A stretch of 64,000 nt of DNA from Gammaproteobacteria bacterium (GTDB lineage: Bacteria > Pseudomonadota > Gammaproteobacteria > UBA6429 > Thiohalophilaceae). A program made the translations under genes and the position numbers. Position 1 is the first letter of the stretch; each line of letters opens with the position of its first letter. Positions 17,130 through 27,544 of the stretch are shown piece by piece. Location: positions 1 through 64,000 of the forward strand of contig JAPHRJ010000059.1 in the NCBI GenBank assembly GCA_026196045.1, in the 5' to 3' direction. The notes beneath the pieces are model-generated. The model did no database searches, was not told where the DNA came from, and saw only the letters and a list, made by a program, of their open reading frames with translations.

Positions 17130-19313
17130 TTAACATAACATTAGATTGGCATATTCCATCACCAACCACTTACTCCCCACTCCCTCAAAATTAACCTGCA
17201 CCCTGGCATGTCGCCCCTGTCCTTCATAATTCATCACTATGCCTTCACCAAACTTCTGGTGCATTACACGTTGTCCTAAATTCAGGCCGGTTTCATTTTC
17301 TTCTTTGATATTGCTTTTATAGCCACTGCCCCTACTTGCACTCATGGCCGGGGCGACATAACCCTGCATGCGAACTTCTTCGATCAGTTCGGCGGGTAGC
17401 TCTTTGATAAAGCGCGAAGGTCGGGTGTATTTGTCATCGCCATATAAACGACGTTTCTCGGCATAACATAGTGTTAGTCGTTGCATGGCACGGGTCATGC
17501 CGACATAACAGAGGCGGCGTTCTTCTTCTAATCTAACCGGATCATCGGCAGACAGTCGATGAGGAAATAAATCTTCTTCGACGCCACAGAGGAACACCTG
17601 TTTGAACTCCAGCCCTTTGGCTGTATGCAGCGTCATAAGCTGTACACAGTCATCCCATTCATCGGCCTGGTTGTCTCCAGCTTCGAGTGAAGCGTGAGAC
17701 AGGAATGCGGAAAGCTCATCCATCTCGGGTAGTTCATCATCAAAGTCTTCGACCGAATAGGAACGACCGGCATTGACCAGCTCTTCCAGATTCTCTATAC
17801 GGGCGCGGCCTTTCTCGCCTTTTTCTTTTTCATAGTGACTACGCAGGCGACTATGATGAATGACGTGTTCGATGGTTTCGCCCAGTCCCAGTTCCTGCGT
17901 GGAGACTTTAAGTTCTTCAATGATATCAATGAAATTACTCAGCGCTCCCAGCGCACGTGCGGGCAAAGTCTTTTCTTCCTGCAGTCGCCACAGTGCCTGC
18001 CACATGGACATGCCACCACTACGTGACATTTCACGCACGGCTTCGACAGTACGATTACCAATGCCGCGAGTTGGTGTATTAATAATACGTTCCAGTGCGG
18101 CATCGTCCTGATCGTTATTCATCAAACGTAAATAAGCCAGAGCATCTTTAATTTCCTGACGTTCGAAGAAGCGCAGACCACCATAGACACGATAGGGAAT
18201 GCTGTTTTTGATTAAGGCTTCTTCCAGCACACGAGACTGAGCATTGGAACGGTATAACAGCGCACATTCACTACGCAGGCCAGCGTCTTCGATCCAGGAC
18301 AGGATCTGTTCGGCAATATAGTTAGCTTCATCCAGATCATTATAGGCACCATAGACACGGATCTTTTCGCCTTCGCCATCTTCGGTCCACAGGTTCTTGC
18401 CCATGCGTTCGGTGTTGTTTTCAATCAGGCTATTGGCGGCTTTAAGAATATTGCCGGTAGAACGGTAGTTTTGCTCCAGACGGAAAATAGAGGTATTGGC
18501 GTAGTCTTTGCTGAACTGGTGAATGTTTTCTACCCGCGCACCACGCCAGCCATAAATGGACTGATCATCATCGCCCACGGCAAACATACAACCTTTGTCA
18601 CCGGCGAGCATTCGCAACCAGGCGTATTGAATGGTGTTGGTGTCCTGAAACTCATCCACAAGAATATGATGAAAGCGCTGTTGATAGTGCTGCAACATCT
18701 GCGGGTAATTGAGCCATAACTCATGCGCACGTAATAACAGTTCGGCAAAGTCCACTACGCCATTACGCTGGCACATGGCTTCGTAGGCGCGATAGATTTC
18801 AATCTTCTGGCGCAGGTGCGGATCATTATTGCAGTCTATATGGTCTGGACGCTGGCCTTCATCTTTGCGGCCATTGATATACCACTGCGTTTCTTTGGGC
18901 GGGTAATGATTTTCATCCAGACCCATTTCACGGATCACACGACGCACGCTGCGCAGTTGATCTTCACTGTCTAAAATCTGAAAGCCCTGTGGTAGATTGG
19001 CTTCTTTCCAGTGGGCGCGTAATAAACGATGGGCAATACCATGAAAGGTGCCGACCCATAATCCACTGGCCGGGATACCCAGCAGCTCTTCAATTCGACT
19101 GCGCATTTCACCGGCGGCTTTATTGGTAAACGTTACCGCCAGAATGCCGTAGGGCGACACGCCTTCGGCCTGTAATAACCAGGCGATGCGATGCACCAGC
19201 ACACGGGTCTTGCCACTACCGGCACCGGCGAGCACCTGGATATGACCGGCGGGTGCGCAAACGGCCTGACGTTGGGCATCATTAAGGGGATCAAGAACTC
19301 GAGAAACATCCAT
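17130..19313 (-). CDS. uvrD: DNA helicase II UvrD
   Basis: 727 aa, the usual UvrD length. It is a superfamily 1A 3'-5' helicase acting in nucleotide excision repair and mismatch repair. Walker A AGAGSGKT has K35; motif II is LVDEFQDTN and motif III GDDDQSIYGWRGA; later motifs include the LMTLHTAKGLEF block. The C-terminal Tudor-like tail (KFGEGIVMNYEG…) is retained. The start ATG at 19313 has no obvious Shine-Dalgarno. The stop codon lies 5 bp from a structured repeat. It is followed upstream by oxyR on the same strand, 71 bp away. Confidence 0.97.
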   Translation of the reverse strand: MDVSRVLDPLNDAQRQAVCAPAGHIQVLAGAGSGKTRVLVHRIAWLLQAEGVSPYGILAVTFTNKAAGEMRSRIEELLGIPASGLWVGTFHGIAHRLLRAHWKEANLPQGFQILDSEDQLRSVRRVIREMGLDENHYPPKETQWYINGRKDEGQRPDHIDCNNDPHLRQKIEIYRAYEAMCQRNGVVDFAELLLRAHELWLNYPQMLQHYQQRFHHILVDEFQDTNTIQYAWLRMLAGDKGCMFAVGDDDQSIYGWRGARVENIHQFSKDYANTSIFRLEQNYRSTGNILKAANSLIENNTERMGKNLWTEDGEGEKIRVYGAYNDLDEANYIAEQILSWIEDAGLRSECALLYRSNAQSRVLEEALIKNSIPYRVYGGLRFFERQEIKDALAYLRLMNNDQDDAALERIINTPTRGIGNRTVEAVREMSRSGGMSMWQALWRLQEEKTLPARALGALSNFIDIIEELKVSTQELGLGETIEHVIHHSRLRSHYEKEKGEKGRARIENLEELVNAGRSYSVEDFDDELPEMDELSAFLSHASLEAGDNQADEWDDCVQLMTLHTAKGLEFKQVFLCGVEEDLFPHRLSADDPVRLEEERRLCYVGMTRAMQRLTLCYAEKRRLYGDDKYTRPSRFIKELPAELIEEVRMQGYVAPAMSASRGSGYKSNIKEENETGLNLGQRVMHQKFGEGIVMNYEGQGRHARVQVNFEGVGSKWLVMEYANLMLC

Positions 19314-19384
19314 GGGAGGATTTTAACAGATTCCACCGCGCATACGGGATCGGTGTAGGTCTCAGGACAAAAATTAATTCAGGC

Positions 19385-20314
19385 TTATTTGTTTAAATAC
19401 TCGATACATTCCAGTTTGCAGGCCAGCATCGCCTGACGCAGGGCTTCGATGGCCTGCGGCCGGGGAAAACTACTACGCCATGCAAGGGCAATACGTCGTG
19501 AAGGGATGGGGGCAACAAACTCTTGCACACCTAGTAAATCAGAAGTATAGGAACTGTGTGCAGCAGAACAGGGTAAAACGGTCATGCCAATACCAGATGC
19601 GACCATGTGGCGAATGGTTTCCAGTGAGCTGCCTTCCAGTGTTTTTTGCATACTGCCGGCCTTATCGCTCTTACCCACACACTCGGGGCAAACCTCCAGC
19701 ACCTGATCACGAAAACAGTGTCCGGCTCCCAGTAATAACACGGCCTCATCAGCCAGTTCACTGGTTTTAATTTTTCGCTCTTCATTGAGCCAGCGATGTT
19801 CTGCCGGCAGCAGGGCCACGAAAGGTTCGTCATAAATCGGAAGGGTGACTACACCCGGTTCTTCAAATGGCAGAGCAATGATGATGACATCCAGTTCGCC
19901 CTGCTTGAGCTTTTCCCGCAATACGGCGGTATAACTCTCGTCCACAATCAGGGGCATCTGCGGAACCCGCTCATGCAGGACGGGTATTAAGGCCGGAAAT
20001 AAATAGGGACCGATAGTGTAGATCGCCCCGACCCTTAATGGGGAATTTAAAGGATCTCGACCCTGACTGGCGAGGTTACGCAGACCTTCGACTTCTTCCA
20101 GTATCCGTTGGGCCTGACCTACAATCTGTTGTCCAGTTGGAGTGAGACTGACATCGTTCTTGGCTCGTTCGAATAATAACAGGCCCAGTTCATCTTCAAG
20201 TTTTTTTACCGCTACACTCAGGGTCGGCTGGCTCACATGGCAGGCCGATGCAGCGCGACCAAAGTGGCGTTCCTGAGCCAGTGCAACGATATAACGTAAT
20301 TCAATTAAGGTCAT
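19385..20314 (-). CDS. oxyR: Hydrogen-peroxide-responsive LysR regulator OxyR
   Basis: 309 aa. The N-terminal helix-turn-helix is at about residues 18-37 (RAASACHVSQPTLSVAVKKL). The redox pair of OxyR is present: C200 in GHCFRDQ and C209 in LEVC, with the same spacing as C199/C208 of E. coli OxyR, which form a disulfide when oxidised by peroxide. This separates it from generic LysR proteins. It is divergent from ygiQ across a 142-bp spacer, and a perfect palindrome abuts its start codon. Confidence 0.95.
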   Translation of the reverse strand: MTLIELRYIVALAQERHFGRAASACHVSQPTLSVAVKKLEDELGLLLFERAKNDVSLTPTGQQIVGQAQRILEEVEGLRNLASQGRDPLNSPLRVGAIYTIGPYLFPALIPVLHERVPQMPLIVDESYTAVLREKLKQGELDVIIIALPFEEPGVVTLPIYDEPFVALLPAEHRWLNEERKIKTSELADEAVLLLGAGHCFRDQVLEVCPECVGKSDKAGSMQKTLEGSSLETIRHMVASGIGMTVLPCSAAHSSYTSDLLGVQEFVAPIPSRRIALAWRSSFPRPQAIEALRQAMLACKLECIEYLNK

Positions 20315-20327
20315 ACTATTAATAGTA
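20314..20327. promoter_or_regulatory. Perfect palindrome TACTATTAATAGTA at the oxyR start
   Basis: A 14-bp perfect palindrome begins at the first base of the oxyR initiation codon. OxyR sites consist of ATAG/CTAT half-elements, and CTAT and ATAG occur here, but not at the canonical seven-base spacing. A binding site for autoregulation is possible but unproven. Confidence 0.3.
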
Positions 20328-20456
20328 ACAGGACTCCAGGAACAAACCAGCCCCAGCCTGTGCTATAACTTGAACACGGTTTAGGCTAAGATAGTCATTC
20401 ATATCTAACACATTGTTCCAGTCATCAACGACCACCTGACGTACTCCTTAAAAGAC

Positions 20457-22622
20457 ATGCAAGCGCAAGACGCCAAAAACATTTTCAGCTATCGTCCTTA
20501 CTGGGCTAGCCGCTTTGGTGTTGCGCCAGAGTTGCCCATGTCGCGTGAGGAAATGGATCAGCTGGGCTGGGACAGTTGCGACATTATTATTGTGTGCGGT
20601 GATGCCTATGTGGATCACCCCAGCTTTGGTATGGCTTTGGTAGGTCGATTACTGGAAGCTCAGGGGTTTCGCGTTGGCATCATCGCGCAACCTGAATGGC
20701 AGGACAAAGATGCCTTTATGGCATTGGGTAAACCCAATCTGTTCTTTGGTATCAGTGCCGGCAATATGGATTCCATGGTCAATCGCTATACCAGTGATCG
20801 CCGCATTCGCAGTAATGATGCTTACACGCCTGATGGTGAAGGTGGTAAACGTCCGGATCGTTCGGTGATTGTTTATGCTCAACGTGCACGTGAAGCTTAT
20901 AAGGGTGTGCCGGTAATTATCGGTGGCATTGAAGCCAGCCTGCGCCGTATTGCCCATTATGATTACTGGTCAGATAAGGTTCGTCGTTCTGTGCTGCCTG
21001 ACTCCAAAGCGGACTTACTAATTTACGGAAATGCAGAACGAGCACTGGTTGAAGTGGCTCATCGACTGGCAAAAGGTGAAGCCATTAGAGATATTACTGA
21101 TGTTCGTGGCACGGCCTTTATGACCCAGACGATACCAGATAATTTTAGCGTGATTGATTCGACCCATCTTGATCAACCCGGCCGCATTGAACCTCATCCT
21201 GATCCCTATGCGCATGAACCGGACTGTGATCAAAATAAAACCGCCGCGCCGGAAAACTCAAATGTTATCCAGGTACAGTTTGAGAAAAAAGCCAGGCGAC
21301 TTGATCGCGCTACTACGGTTATTCGTTTACCCACCTATGATCAGGTAGTAAATGACAAAGTCATCTATGCCCATACTTCACGCGTGTTTCATCTGGAAAC
21401 CAATCCCGGTAATGCCCGAGCATTAATACAACAACATGGTAAGCGCTATGTCTGGTTAAACCCACCACCGGTTCCGCTCACAACCGCTGAACTGGATCGG
21501 ATATATGAAATGCCCTATACGCGCCTGCCTCATAGCGCCTATGGCAAAGCGAAGTTACCCGCCTGGGAAATGATTCGTTTCTCGATCAATATTATGCGCG
21601 GTTGTTTTGGTGGTTGCTCATTCTGCTCTATTACCGAACATGAAGGTCGTATTATTCAGAACCGTTCGGAAGATTCCATTATTCGAGAAATGGAAACGAT
21701 TCGAGATGTCATTCCTGGCTTTACTGGAAATATTTCTGATCTGGGTGGCCCGACGGCCAATATGTATCGGCTCAAGTGTAAGACCGAAAAAATTGAATCG
21801 GCCTGTCGACGGTTGTCCTGTGTCTATCCAGACATATGCACAAATATGAGTACTGACCACTCGGCATTGATACACCTGTATAAACGGGCACGTAAGGTTA
21901 AAGGCATAAAACGCGTCTTTATTGCATCCGGCCTTCGATATGACCTTGCAATTCAATCACCGGAATATGTAAAAGAACTGGTGACCCATCATGTTGGTGG
22001 TTATCTAAAGATTGCTCCCGAACATACCGAGTCCGGTCCGCTAAGTAAAATGATGAAGCCAGGCATTGGGACGTATGATGCCTTTAAGAAAATGTTTGAT
22101 AAATACTCTAAGGAAGCGGGCAAGGAACAATATCTGATCCCCTACTTCATCTCCGCACACCCCGGAACCAGTGATGAAGACATGATGCATCTGGCTTTAT
22201 GGCTCAAGCAAAACCGTTTTCGCCCAGATCAGGTGCAGGCCTTCCTGCCAACACCCCTGGCGATTGCATCAGCCATGTATCACAGCGAAAGGAATCCACT
22301 GAAAAAAGTGGGTAACAAATCGGAACAGGTTAAAACTGCTCGTGGTGATCGCCAACGCCGTTTGCATAAAGCGTTTTTACGCTATCACGATCCCGATAAC
22401 TGGCCTTTGTTACGTGAAGCACTGAAAAAAATGGGTCGAACAGATTTGATCGGTAATGGTAAACGTCATCTTGTACCGGCCTGGCAACCAAAAAAGAAAG
22501 GGGAAGAATCATCCATTAAAACTTCAACAAAACCAGCCAGAAAAAAAACAGCGCAGAGCTCGGCAGGGAAAAAACTATCTGGTCAAAAAGCAAAACAAAA
22601 ACAACGTAAGCAAAAACGTTAA
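20457..22622 (+). CDS. ygiQ: YgiQ-family radical SAM protein
   Basis: 721 aa. The radical SAM cluster ligands are C383, C387 and C390 (CFGGCSFC), a C-x3-C-x2-C pattern. The N-terminal third ([40 protein letters not shown]) is typical of the YgiQ/UPF0313 family and resembles a cobalamin-type fold. The last 60 residues are a lysine-rich tail ([11 protein letters not shown]…KQKR). The physiological reaction is not established. It converges with the small gene at 22629, leaving only 6 bp. Confidence 0.93.
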   Translation: MQAQDAKNIFSYRPYWASRFGVAPELPMSREEMDQLGWDSCDIIIVCGDAYVDHPSFGMALVGRLLEAQGFRVGIIAQPEWQDKDAFMALGKPNLFFGISAGNMDSMVNRYTSDRRIRSNDAYTPDGEGGKRPDRSVIVYAQRAREAYKGVPVIIGGIEASLRRIAHYDYWSDKVRRSVLPDSKADLLIYGNAERALVEVAHRLAKGEAIRDITDVRGTAFMTQTIPDNFSVIDSTHLDQPGRIEPHPDPYAHEPDCDQNKTAAPENSNVIQVQFEKKARRLDRATTVIRLPTYDQVVNDKVIYAHTSRVFHLETNPGNARALIQQHGKRYVWLNPPPVPLTTAELDRIYEMPYTRLPHSAYGKAKLPAWEMIRFSINIMRGCFGGCSFCSITEHEGRIIQNRSEDSIIREMETIRDVIPGFTGNISDLGGPTANMYRLKCKTEKIESACRRLSCVYPDICTNMSTDHSALIHLYKRARKVKGIKRVFIASGLRYDLAIQSPEYVKELVTHHVGGYLKIAPEHTESGPLSKMMKPGIGTYDAFKKMFDKYSKEAGKEQYLIPYFISAHPGTSDEDMMHLALWLKQNRFRPDQVQAFLPTPLAIASAMYHSERNPLKKVGNKSEQVKTARGDRQRRLHKAFLRYHDPDNWPLLREALKKMGRTDLIGNGKRHLVPAWQPKKKGEESSIKTSTKPARKKTAQSSAGKKLSGQKAKQKQRKQKR

Positions 22623-22628
22623 ATAACT

Positions 22629-22877
22629 TTACTCGTCCCGCAAATCAATATTAGGTTCCAGATTCAACCTTCCATCTTCTTCCAGGATGCCAATGGAGTT
22701 TCCTTCAGGATTAATCACCACGGCCACTTTTTCCAGGAACAATGGTCGGCGAATAAATTTTAATTCCCAGCCAAAACCTTCAATTTTATGAAGCTCCCCG
22801 AGTTGCGCTTCATTCAAATAGTCTTTGACATGATCAGGGATGGGGGTTTCACCTTTGCGCTTTTCTTCTGTCATCAT
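22629..22877 (-). CDS. Small conserved-looking protein of unknown function
   Basis: 82 aa from the ATG at 22877 (MMTEEKRKGE); the upstream in-frame ATG at 22910 adds 11 atypical residues. There are no membrane segments. It has an amphipathic first half and a strand-rich second half (WELKFIRRPLFLEKVAVVI then GNSIGILEEDGRL), ending in acidic residues. I do not recognise a named family. It lies 51 bp after tsaC on the same strand and may be cotranscribed with tsaC and topA. Confidence 0.7.
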   Translation of the reverse strand: MMTEEKRKGETPIPDHVKDYLNEAQLGELHKIEGFGWELKFIRRPLFLEKVAVVINPEGNSIGILEEDGRLNLEPNIDLRDE

Positions 22878-22928
22878 TTTAGCCCTGTTTATATAAGACA
22901 GGCATTGCACTAAAGCAAAATTACCATT

Positions 22929-23501
22929 TCATTTGTTTCCATTCGATCCTGGACGCACCACTTTATTTGTCGTCAGCTCACGGATTTCTGTTGCGATACC
23001 AGCACTTCCTGCCTCTCCTTCTAAAATATAGTCCAACTTCTGTGCGAATGCCTCATTCACCTGTTCCATAGTTTGTGCGGCAGGCTGATCACTGATATTG
23101 GCACTGGTTGAGATAATAGGCTTACCGAAAGTTTTACATAATTTTTGAACGACAGGATGGGCACTCACACGCACGGCAAGTGTATCGTGTATACCGCGAA
23201 CAAGCGTTGAGACTTCATCTTTTGCTGGCCATAACCAGGTATAGGGACCCGGCCAGGTAGATAATGCCTGTTGGGTTAACTCAGGGGAGACAGTTTGTAG
23301 ATACGGTTTAAGCTGTTCAAAGCTACTGGCAACTAATATCAAACCTTTTGCAGGATCACGTTGTTTAATACTTAGTAACTTATTTACAGCGGCTTCATTA
23401 TCCGGATCACAGCCCAGACCAAAAACAGATTCGGTTGGATACGCAATCACCCCGCCTTTCTTTAAACTATTTACCGCTTCAAGGACAGGGTCGGCATTCA
23501 T
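22929..23501 (-). CDS. tsaC: L-threonylcarbamoyladenylate synthase TsaC (YrdC)
   Basis: 190 aa, the length of the short TsaC form without the Sua5 C-terminal domain. It makes threonylcarbamoyl-AMP from threonine, bicarbonate and ATP for t6A37 tRNA modification. Family features seen are GGVIAYPTESVFGLGCD, KQRDPAKGLILVA, LAVRVSAHP and ISTSANISDQPAA. It starts 27 bp after the topA stop. Linkage of yrdC to dprA and topA is common in proteobacteria. Confidence 0.95.
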   Translation of the reverse strand: MNADPVLEAVNSLKKGGVIAYPTESVFGLGCDPDNEAAVNKLLSIKQRDPAKGLILVASSFEQLKPYLQTVSPELTQQALSTWPGPYTWLWPAKDEVSTLVRGIHDTLAVRVSAHPVVQKLCKTFGKPIISTSANISDQPAAQTMEQVNEAFAQKLDYILEGEAGSAGIATEIRELTTNKVVRPGSNGNK

Positions 23502-23528
23502 GTGAAGTAAACAAAATTAAGTGTACGT

Positions 23529-25832
23529 TTATTTGTCGCTACTGTCTTCGTCTTCGGTTTCGACCTGCTCACTGAAACCACATTCTTTTTGCGGACAGAC
23601 TTTTTCAGTACCTCGACGTTTGGTGGTTTTTAATGTCAACATGGGCCAACCACAATCGGGACAGGCTTCATTCACTGGTTCATTCCAGACGGCATACTTA
23701 CAGTCTGGATAGCGACCACAGGAGTAGAAAATCTTACCGTTGCGTGATTTACGCTTGAACATATTACCCTGCTTACACTCAGGACACTCAACATCCATGT
23801 CCTGTGGTTTTTCCAGCGGTTCAATATGTTTACAGTCAGGGTAACTACTGCAGCCAATAAACTTGCCGTAGCGTCCATGACGAATGATCAGATCTGAACC
23901 ACAATCAGGACACTTACGATCTTCAATGACTTCAGGTTCAGAGTCGGCGTCTTCATTCACATTACGGGTGTAATCACATTCTGGATAGGCGTCACAACCA
24001 ATAAAGCGTCCACGCCGACCTAGTCGAATAGACAAAGGTCCACCACACTTGGGGCATTTTTCATCAATCGCTTCATGGGTAACATCCTTGCGATCAACAT
24101 TTTTCTCTTTATCGTCTACCAGTTTCTTGAATGGTTTCCAGAACTTCTCCATCAATGGAACCCACTTCATTTCACCACGGGAAATCGCATCCAGATCATC
24201 TTCCAGATGAGCAGTGAAATCATAATCAACGTACTGGGTGAAATGTTCGGTCAGGAACTTGTTAACGATACGACCTACGTCTGTAGGGATAAATCGTTTC
24301 TTGTCCATATCCACATATTCACGGGACTGCAAGGTGGAAATAATCGACGCATAAGTCGATGGTCGACCAATACCGTGTTCTTCCAGTGCTTTAACCAGAC
24401 TCGCTTCAGAATAACGTGGAGGTGGTTCAGTAAAATGTTGTTCTGGCAAAATCTTTAACAGCGCCAGTTCATCGCCTTCTTTCATTGGAGGCAATAAACG
24501 ATCTTTGTCATCAGCCCCCGCTTTGGCATCATCCACGCCTTCCTGATAAACCGCCATAAAGCCCGGATGAACCACGATAGAGCCATTAGCACGGAAGGTA
24601 TTGTTTTCACCAGCGCCCAGGTCTACTGCAACAGTATCCATGGTGGCATGGATCATCTGACAGGCAACCGTACGTTTCCAGATCAAATCATAAAGACGAA
24701 ACTGATCTTTAGTTAAATGTTTTTTGATCGCCGCTGGTTCATAGTTGACTGAGGTAGGTCGAACGGCTTCATGGGCTTCCTGCGCATTCTTTGCCTTGGT
24801 CTTAAATGTCCGCACTTCATCGGGTAAGTTATCCTTACCAAATTTATTTTCTATATAACTGCGTATTTCGCCTAGCGCTTCATCAGCCAGATGAACGGAA
24901 TCCGTACGCATATAGGTAATCAAACCAACCGTTTCACCATCAAGATCCTGACCTTCATAGAGCTGTTGTGCAATACTCATGGTCTTCTTGGTGGTAAACC
25001 CTAGCTTACGTGCCGATTCCTGTTGTAAGGTTGACGTGGTAAATGGTGCCGATGGATTACGCTTACGTTTTTTCTTCTCAACCTTAACAACTTTTAGTTT
25101 GCCATTGGCCGCTTTTGCTAAAGTCTGTTCGGCTTTTTTCGCTTTGTCTTCACTGTTAACGGTGAATTGCGAAACTTTTTTGCCTTCAAGCTGGGTTAGC
25201 TTGGCGGTAAACTCCTGCTTTGCCGCCTCTACTTCAGCATCAATGGTCCAGTATTCTTTTGGTTCGAATTTTTCAATTTCCAGTTCACGCTCAACAATCA
25301 TGCGCAAAGCGGGACTCTGTACACGTCCCGCTGACAAGCCTCGACGGATTTTTTTCCAGAGTAACGGGGACAGATTAAAGCCAACCAGATAGTCCAGTGC
25401 ACGACGGGCAAGTTGTGCATCAACCAGTTCCTGGGATAATTCTCGTGGATTTGATACAGCTTCGTTCACAGCACGTTTGGTAATTTCATTAAACGCAACA
25501 CGACCTACCTGCTTGTCTTTTAAAAGACCCTGATCATTCAGAATCTCATACAGGTGCCATGAAATGGCTTCACCTTCGCGATCCGGATCAGTCGCGAGAT
25601 ACAGGTTTTCGGCTTTTTTTAAGGCCTTGGTGATGGCATCGACATGCTTCTGATTTTTTTCAATCAGCTGGTACTTCATGGCGAAATCTTCATCTGGATT
25701 GACCGCCCCTTCCTTTGGCAATAGATCACGCACATGCCCATAAGAAGCGAGGACTTCAAATCCTCGACCCAGATACTTTTTGATTGTTTTGGCTTTTGCC
25801 GGTGACTCTACAATGACTAGACTTTTGGCCAT
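23529..25832 (-). CDS. topA: DNA topoisomerase I
   Basis: 767 aa from the ATG at 25832 (MAKSLVIVESPAKAKTIKKYLG); an in-frame start 54 bp further upstream would read through a terminator. The type IA enzyme relaxes negative supercoils. The N-terminal Toprim domain is followed by the catalytic Tyr at 307 in GLITYMRTDS. The C-terminus carries four tetracysteine zinc-ribbon modules beginning CPKC, CPDC, CPEC and CPDC. The tail is acidic (EDEDSSDK). It follows a terminator hairpin, so it probably has its own promoter near that hairpin or receives readthrough from smg. Confidence 0.97.
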   Translation of the reverse strand: MAKSLVIVESPAKAKTIKKYLGRGFEVLASYGHVRDLLPKEGAVNPDEDFAMKYQLIEKNQKHVDAITKALKKAENLYLATDPDREGEAISWHLYEILNDQGLLKDKQVGRVAFNEITKRAVNEAVSNPRELSQELVDAQLARRALDYLVGFNLSPLLWKKIRRGLSAGRVQSPALRMIVERELEIEKFEPKEYWTIDAEVEAAKQEFTAKLTQLEGKKVSQFTVNSEDKAKKAEQTLAKAANGKLKVVKVEKKKRKRNPSAPFTTSTLQQESARKLGFTTKKTMSIAQQLYEGQDLDGETVGLITYMRTDSVHLADEALGEIRSYIENKFGKDNLPDEVRTFKTKAKNAQEAHEAVRPTSVNYEPAAIKKHLTKDQFRLYDLIWKRTVACQMIHATMDTVAVDLGAGENNTFRANGSIVVHPGFMAVYQEGVDDAKAGADDKDRLLPPMKEGDELALLKILPEQHFTEPPPRYSEASLVKALEEHGIGRPSTYASIISTLQSREYVDMDKKRFIPTDVGRIVNKFLTEHFTQYVDYDFTAHLEDDLDAISRGEMKWVPLMEKFWKPFKKLVDDKEKNVDRKDVTHEAIDEKCPKCGGPLSIRLGRRGRFIGCDAYPECDYTRNVNEDADSEPEVIEDRKCPDCGSDLIIRHGRYGKFIGCSSYPDCKHIEPLEKPQDMDVECPECKQGNMFKRKSRNGKIFYSCGRYPDCKYAVWNEPVNEACPDCGWPMLTLKTTKRRGTEKVCPQKECGFSEQVETEDEDSSDK

Positions 25833-25849
25833 TTGATTCTCTTGCAATA

Positions 25850-25880
25850 TAAAAAGCAAATGCCCGCAAGGTGCGGGCAT
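25850..25880 (-). terminator. Rho-independent terminator after smg
   Basis: On the minus strand, the 9-bp arms ATGCCCGCA and TGCGGGCAT (25872-25880 and 25860-25868) enclose a 3-nt loop and are followed by TTGCTTTTT. It lies 25 bp after the smg stop and 18 bp before the topA start, so it separates dprA-smg from topA. Confidence 0.85.
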
Positions 25881-25904
25881 AAACAAAACTACCGTTTATT
25901 AAAC

Positions 25905-26384
25905 CTAGTGAACAACGCTGGGGGCTTCCTCGAATACCAGGTCTTCCATCCATGCGAAGGCCGCTTCCCGCCCAGGCTGGTTAAACAGTACCATCAGTAT
26001 GACCCACTTAAGTTGTTCAATATCAATTTCATCTTCTTCCAGCGCCATGATTCTGTCAATAACCATTTCTCGGGTATTGTGATCCAGCACGCCAGTTTGT
26101 TCCAGGAACATGATAAAACCGCGACTATCCAGATCCAGCTTTTCACATTCCAGCTCTGTGTAAATACGAATTGAAGCCGTATTTATTAATAATTCCTTAT
26201 CCGGCACGTCCTGCATATTGGCCAGCCCTTCGAGCCAGTTAAATGCCTTGGTAATTTCTACTGGCTGGAACCCAGCTTCCTGCAATTCTACTCGCAGTGA
26301 TTCCTCGTCCGTATCAAACTCCACTTCGTCACTCATGTAATTTTCAAACAAGTACATCAATACATCGAGTACGTTTTCTTTCAT
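25905..26384 (-). CDS. smg: Smg protein (DUF494)
   Basis: 159 aa from the ATG at 26384 (MKENVLDVLMYLFENYM), the canonical start of this family; a longer reading would overlap dprA. It is acidic and helical, without membrane segments. Smg is conserved next to dprA and topA in gammaproteobacteria, as here, but its molecular function is not established. It starts 10 bp after the dprA stop and ends before a strong terminator. Confidence 0.93.
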   Translation of the reverse strand: MKENVLDVLMYLFENYMSDEVEFDTDEESLRVELQEAGFQPVEITKAFNWLEGLANMQDVPDKELLINTASIRIYTELECEKLDLDSRGFIMFLEQTGVLDHNTREMVIDRIMALEEDEIDIEQLKWVILMVLFNQPGREAAFAWMEDLVFEEAPSVVH

Positions 26385-26394
26385 CTTCTTCCCC

Positions 26395-27507
26395 TCAATG
26401 TGCCAGACAATATTGTCCACCTGCTGTCAGTGATATATAGCCTTGCAATTCTAATACCAAGAGCATGGAGCAAACGGCGTCGACAGTCAATCCACTTCTT
26501 TCTACGACCGTGTCCACCGTCGTAGGTTCATATCCTACATTTTCCAGAACTTTCTGGTAATCCAAATCCAGGGCAAAATGGTCTGAATCACTGTTTTCAA
26601 CCACAGATTCTGTTCTTGCTCTATCCACAGAAAAATCTGGGATTTCCTCAAGAATGTCCTCCGCGGTCTCCACCAGCTTGGCTCCCTGTCGAATCAAGGC
26701 ATTACAGCCTTTTGCCAGCGGGTTGTGAATAGAGCCTGGAACAGCAAATACTTCACGGTTCTGTTCCAGTGCCTGACGAGCCGTAATCAGGGAGCCACTG
26801 CGCAATGCTGCTTCCACCACTAAAACACCTCGTCCCATACCGCTAATTATTCTGTTACGACGAGGAAAATTCCCTGCTGCCGGCGGAACACCGATGGGAA
26901 ATTCAGAGATCAACGCGCCATTTTCCACTATCTGGTGGGCCAGATCTCGATGTCGGGCCGGATACACCCGGTCTGGTCCGGTGCCCACAACGGCAATGGT
27001 CATCCCCCCGGCAGATAGCGCCCCCTGATGCGCCGCCGCATCAATACCCAGCGCTAATCCACTGGTCACCACCAGTCCCAGCGAAGCTAAATGCCTGGCA
27101 AACTCATAGGCGGTCTCTTTCCCCATTGGCGTTGGATTTCGACTACCCACAATGGCAATTTGTTGAAGTTCAAGGATTTTAGGGTTGCCACGAATAAACA
27201 GAACCGTAGGTGGATCGGGGATTTGCTTGAGTAATGCGGGGTAGTTTTCATCACCCAGAAGACAAATATGGGATTGTTCCTCACCAAGCCAGGCAAGGTC
27301 TTTTTCTACACCATCCCAGTCAGGTGTTTGCAGACTTTCAACCTGCTGTTTCTTTAAACCAAGGGAAGAGAGTTCAGAGGCTGAAGCCGCAAAGACCTCT
27401 TCTGGAGAGGAAAAGTGTTCCATCAGGAGCCGATGGGTTATCGGCCCAACCTGGCTAGCCCGATTTAATGCTAACCAATAAGACATTACATCGTCAGTTA
27501 CTGGCAT
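26395..27507 (-). CDS. dprA: DNA-processing protein DprA
   Basis: 370 aa; the ATG at 27486 (MSYWLALNRA) is an alternative start. DprA loads RecA on incoming single-stranded DNA during natural transformation. The Rossmann-like core is complete: IAIVGSRNPTPMG, SGLALGIDAAAH, VVGTGPDRVYPARH, FPRRNRIISGM and SGSLITARQALEQ. An N-terminal helical region (1-75) and a C-terminal winged-helix region (about 310-370) flank it. DprA is widespread even in non-competent species, so it alone does not prove competence. Confidence 0.95.
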   Translation of the reverse strand: MPVTDDVMSYWLALNRASQVGPITHRLLMEHFSSPEEVFAASASELSSLGLKKQQVESLQTPDWDGVEKDLAWLGEEQSHICLLGDENYPALLKQIPDPPTVLFIRGNPKILELQQIAIVGSRNPTPMGKETAYEFARHLASLGLVVTSGLALGIDAAAHQGALSAGGMTIAVVGTGPDRVYPARHRDLAHQIVENGALISEFPIGVPPAAGNFPRRNRIISGMGRGVLVVEAALRSGSLITARQALEQNREVFAVPGSIHNPLAKGCNALIRQGAKLVETAEDILEEIPDFSVDRARTESVVENSDSDHFALDLDYQKVLENVGYEPTTVDTVVERSGLTVDAVCSMLLVLELQGYISLTAGGQYCLAH

Positions 27508-27544
27508 ACTGGCTCCATCATTTCCCTATGATACTGCAGCTGCA

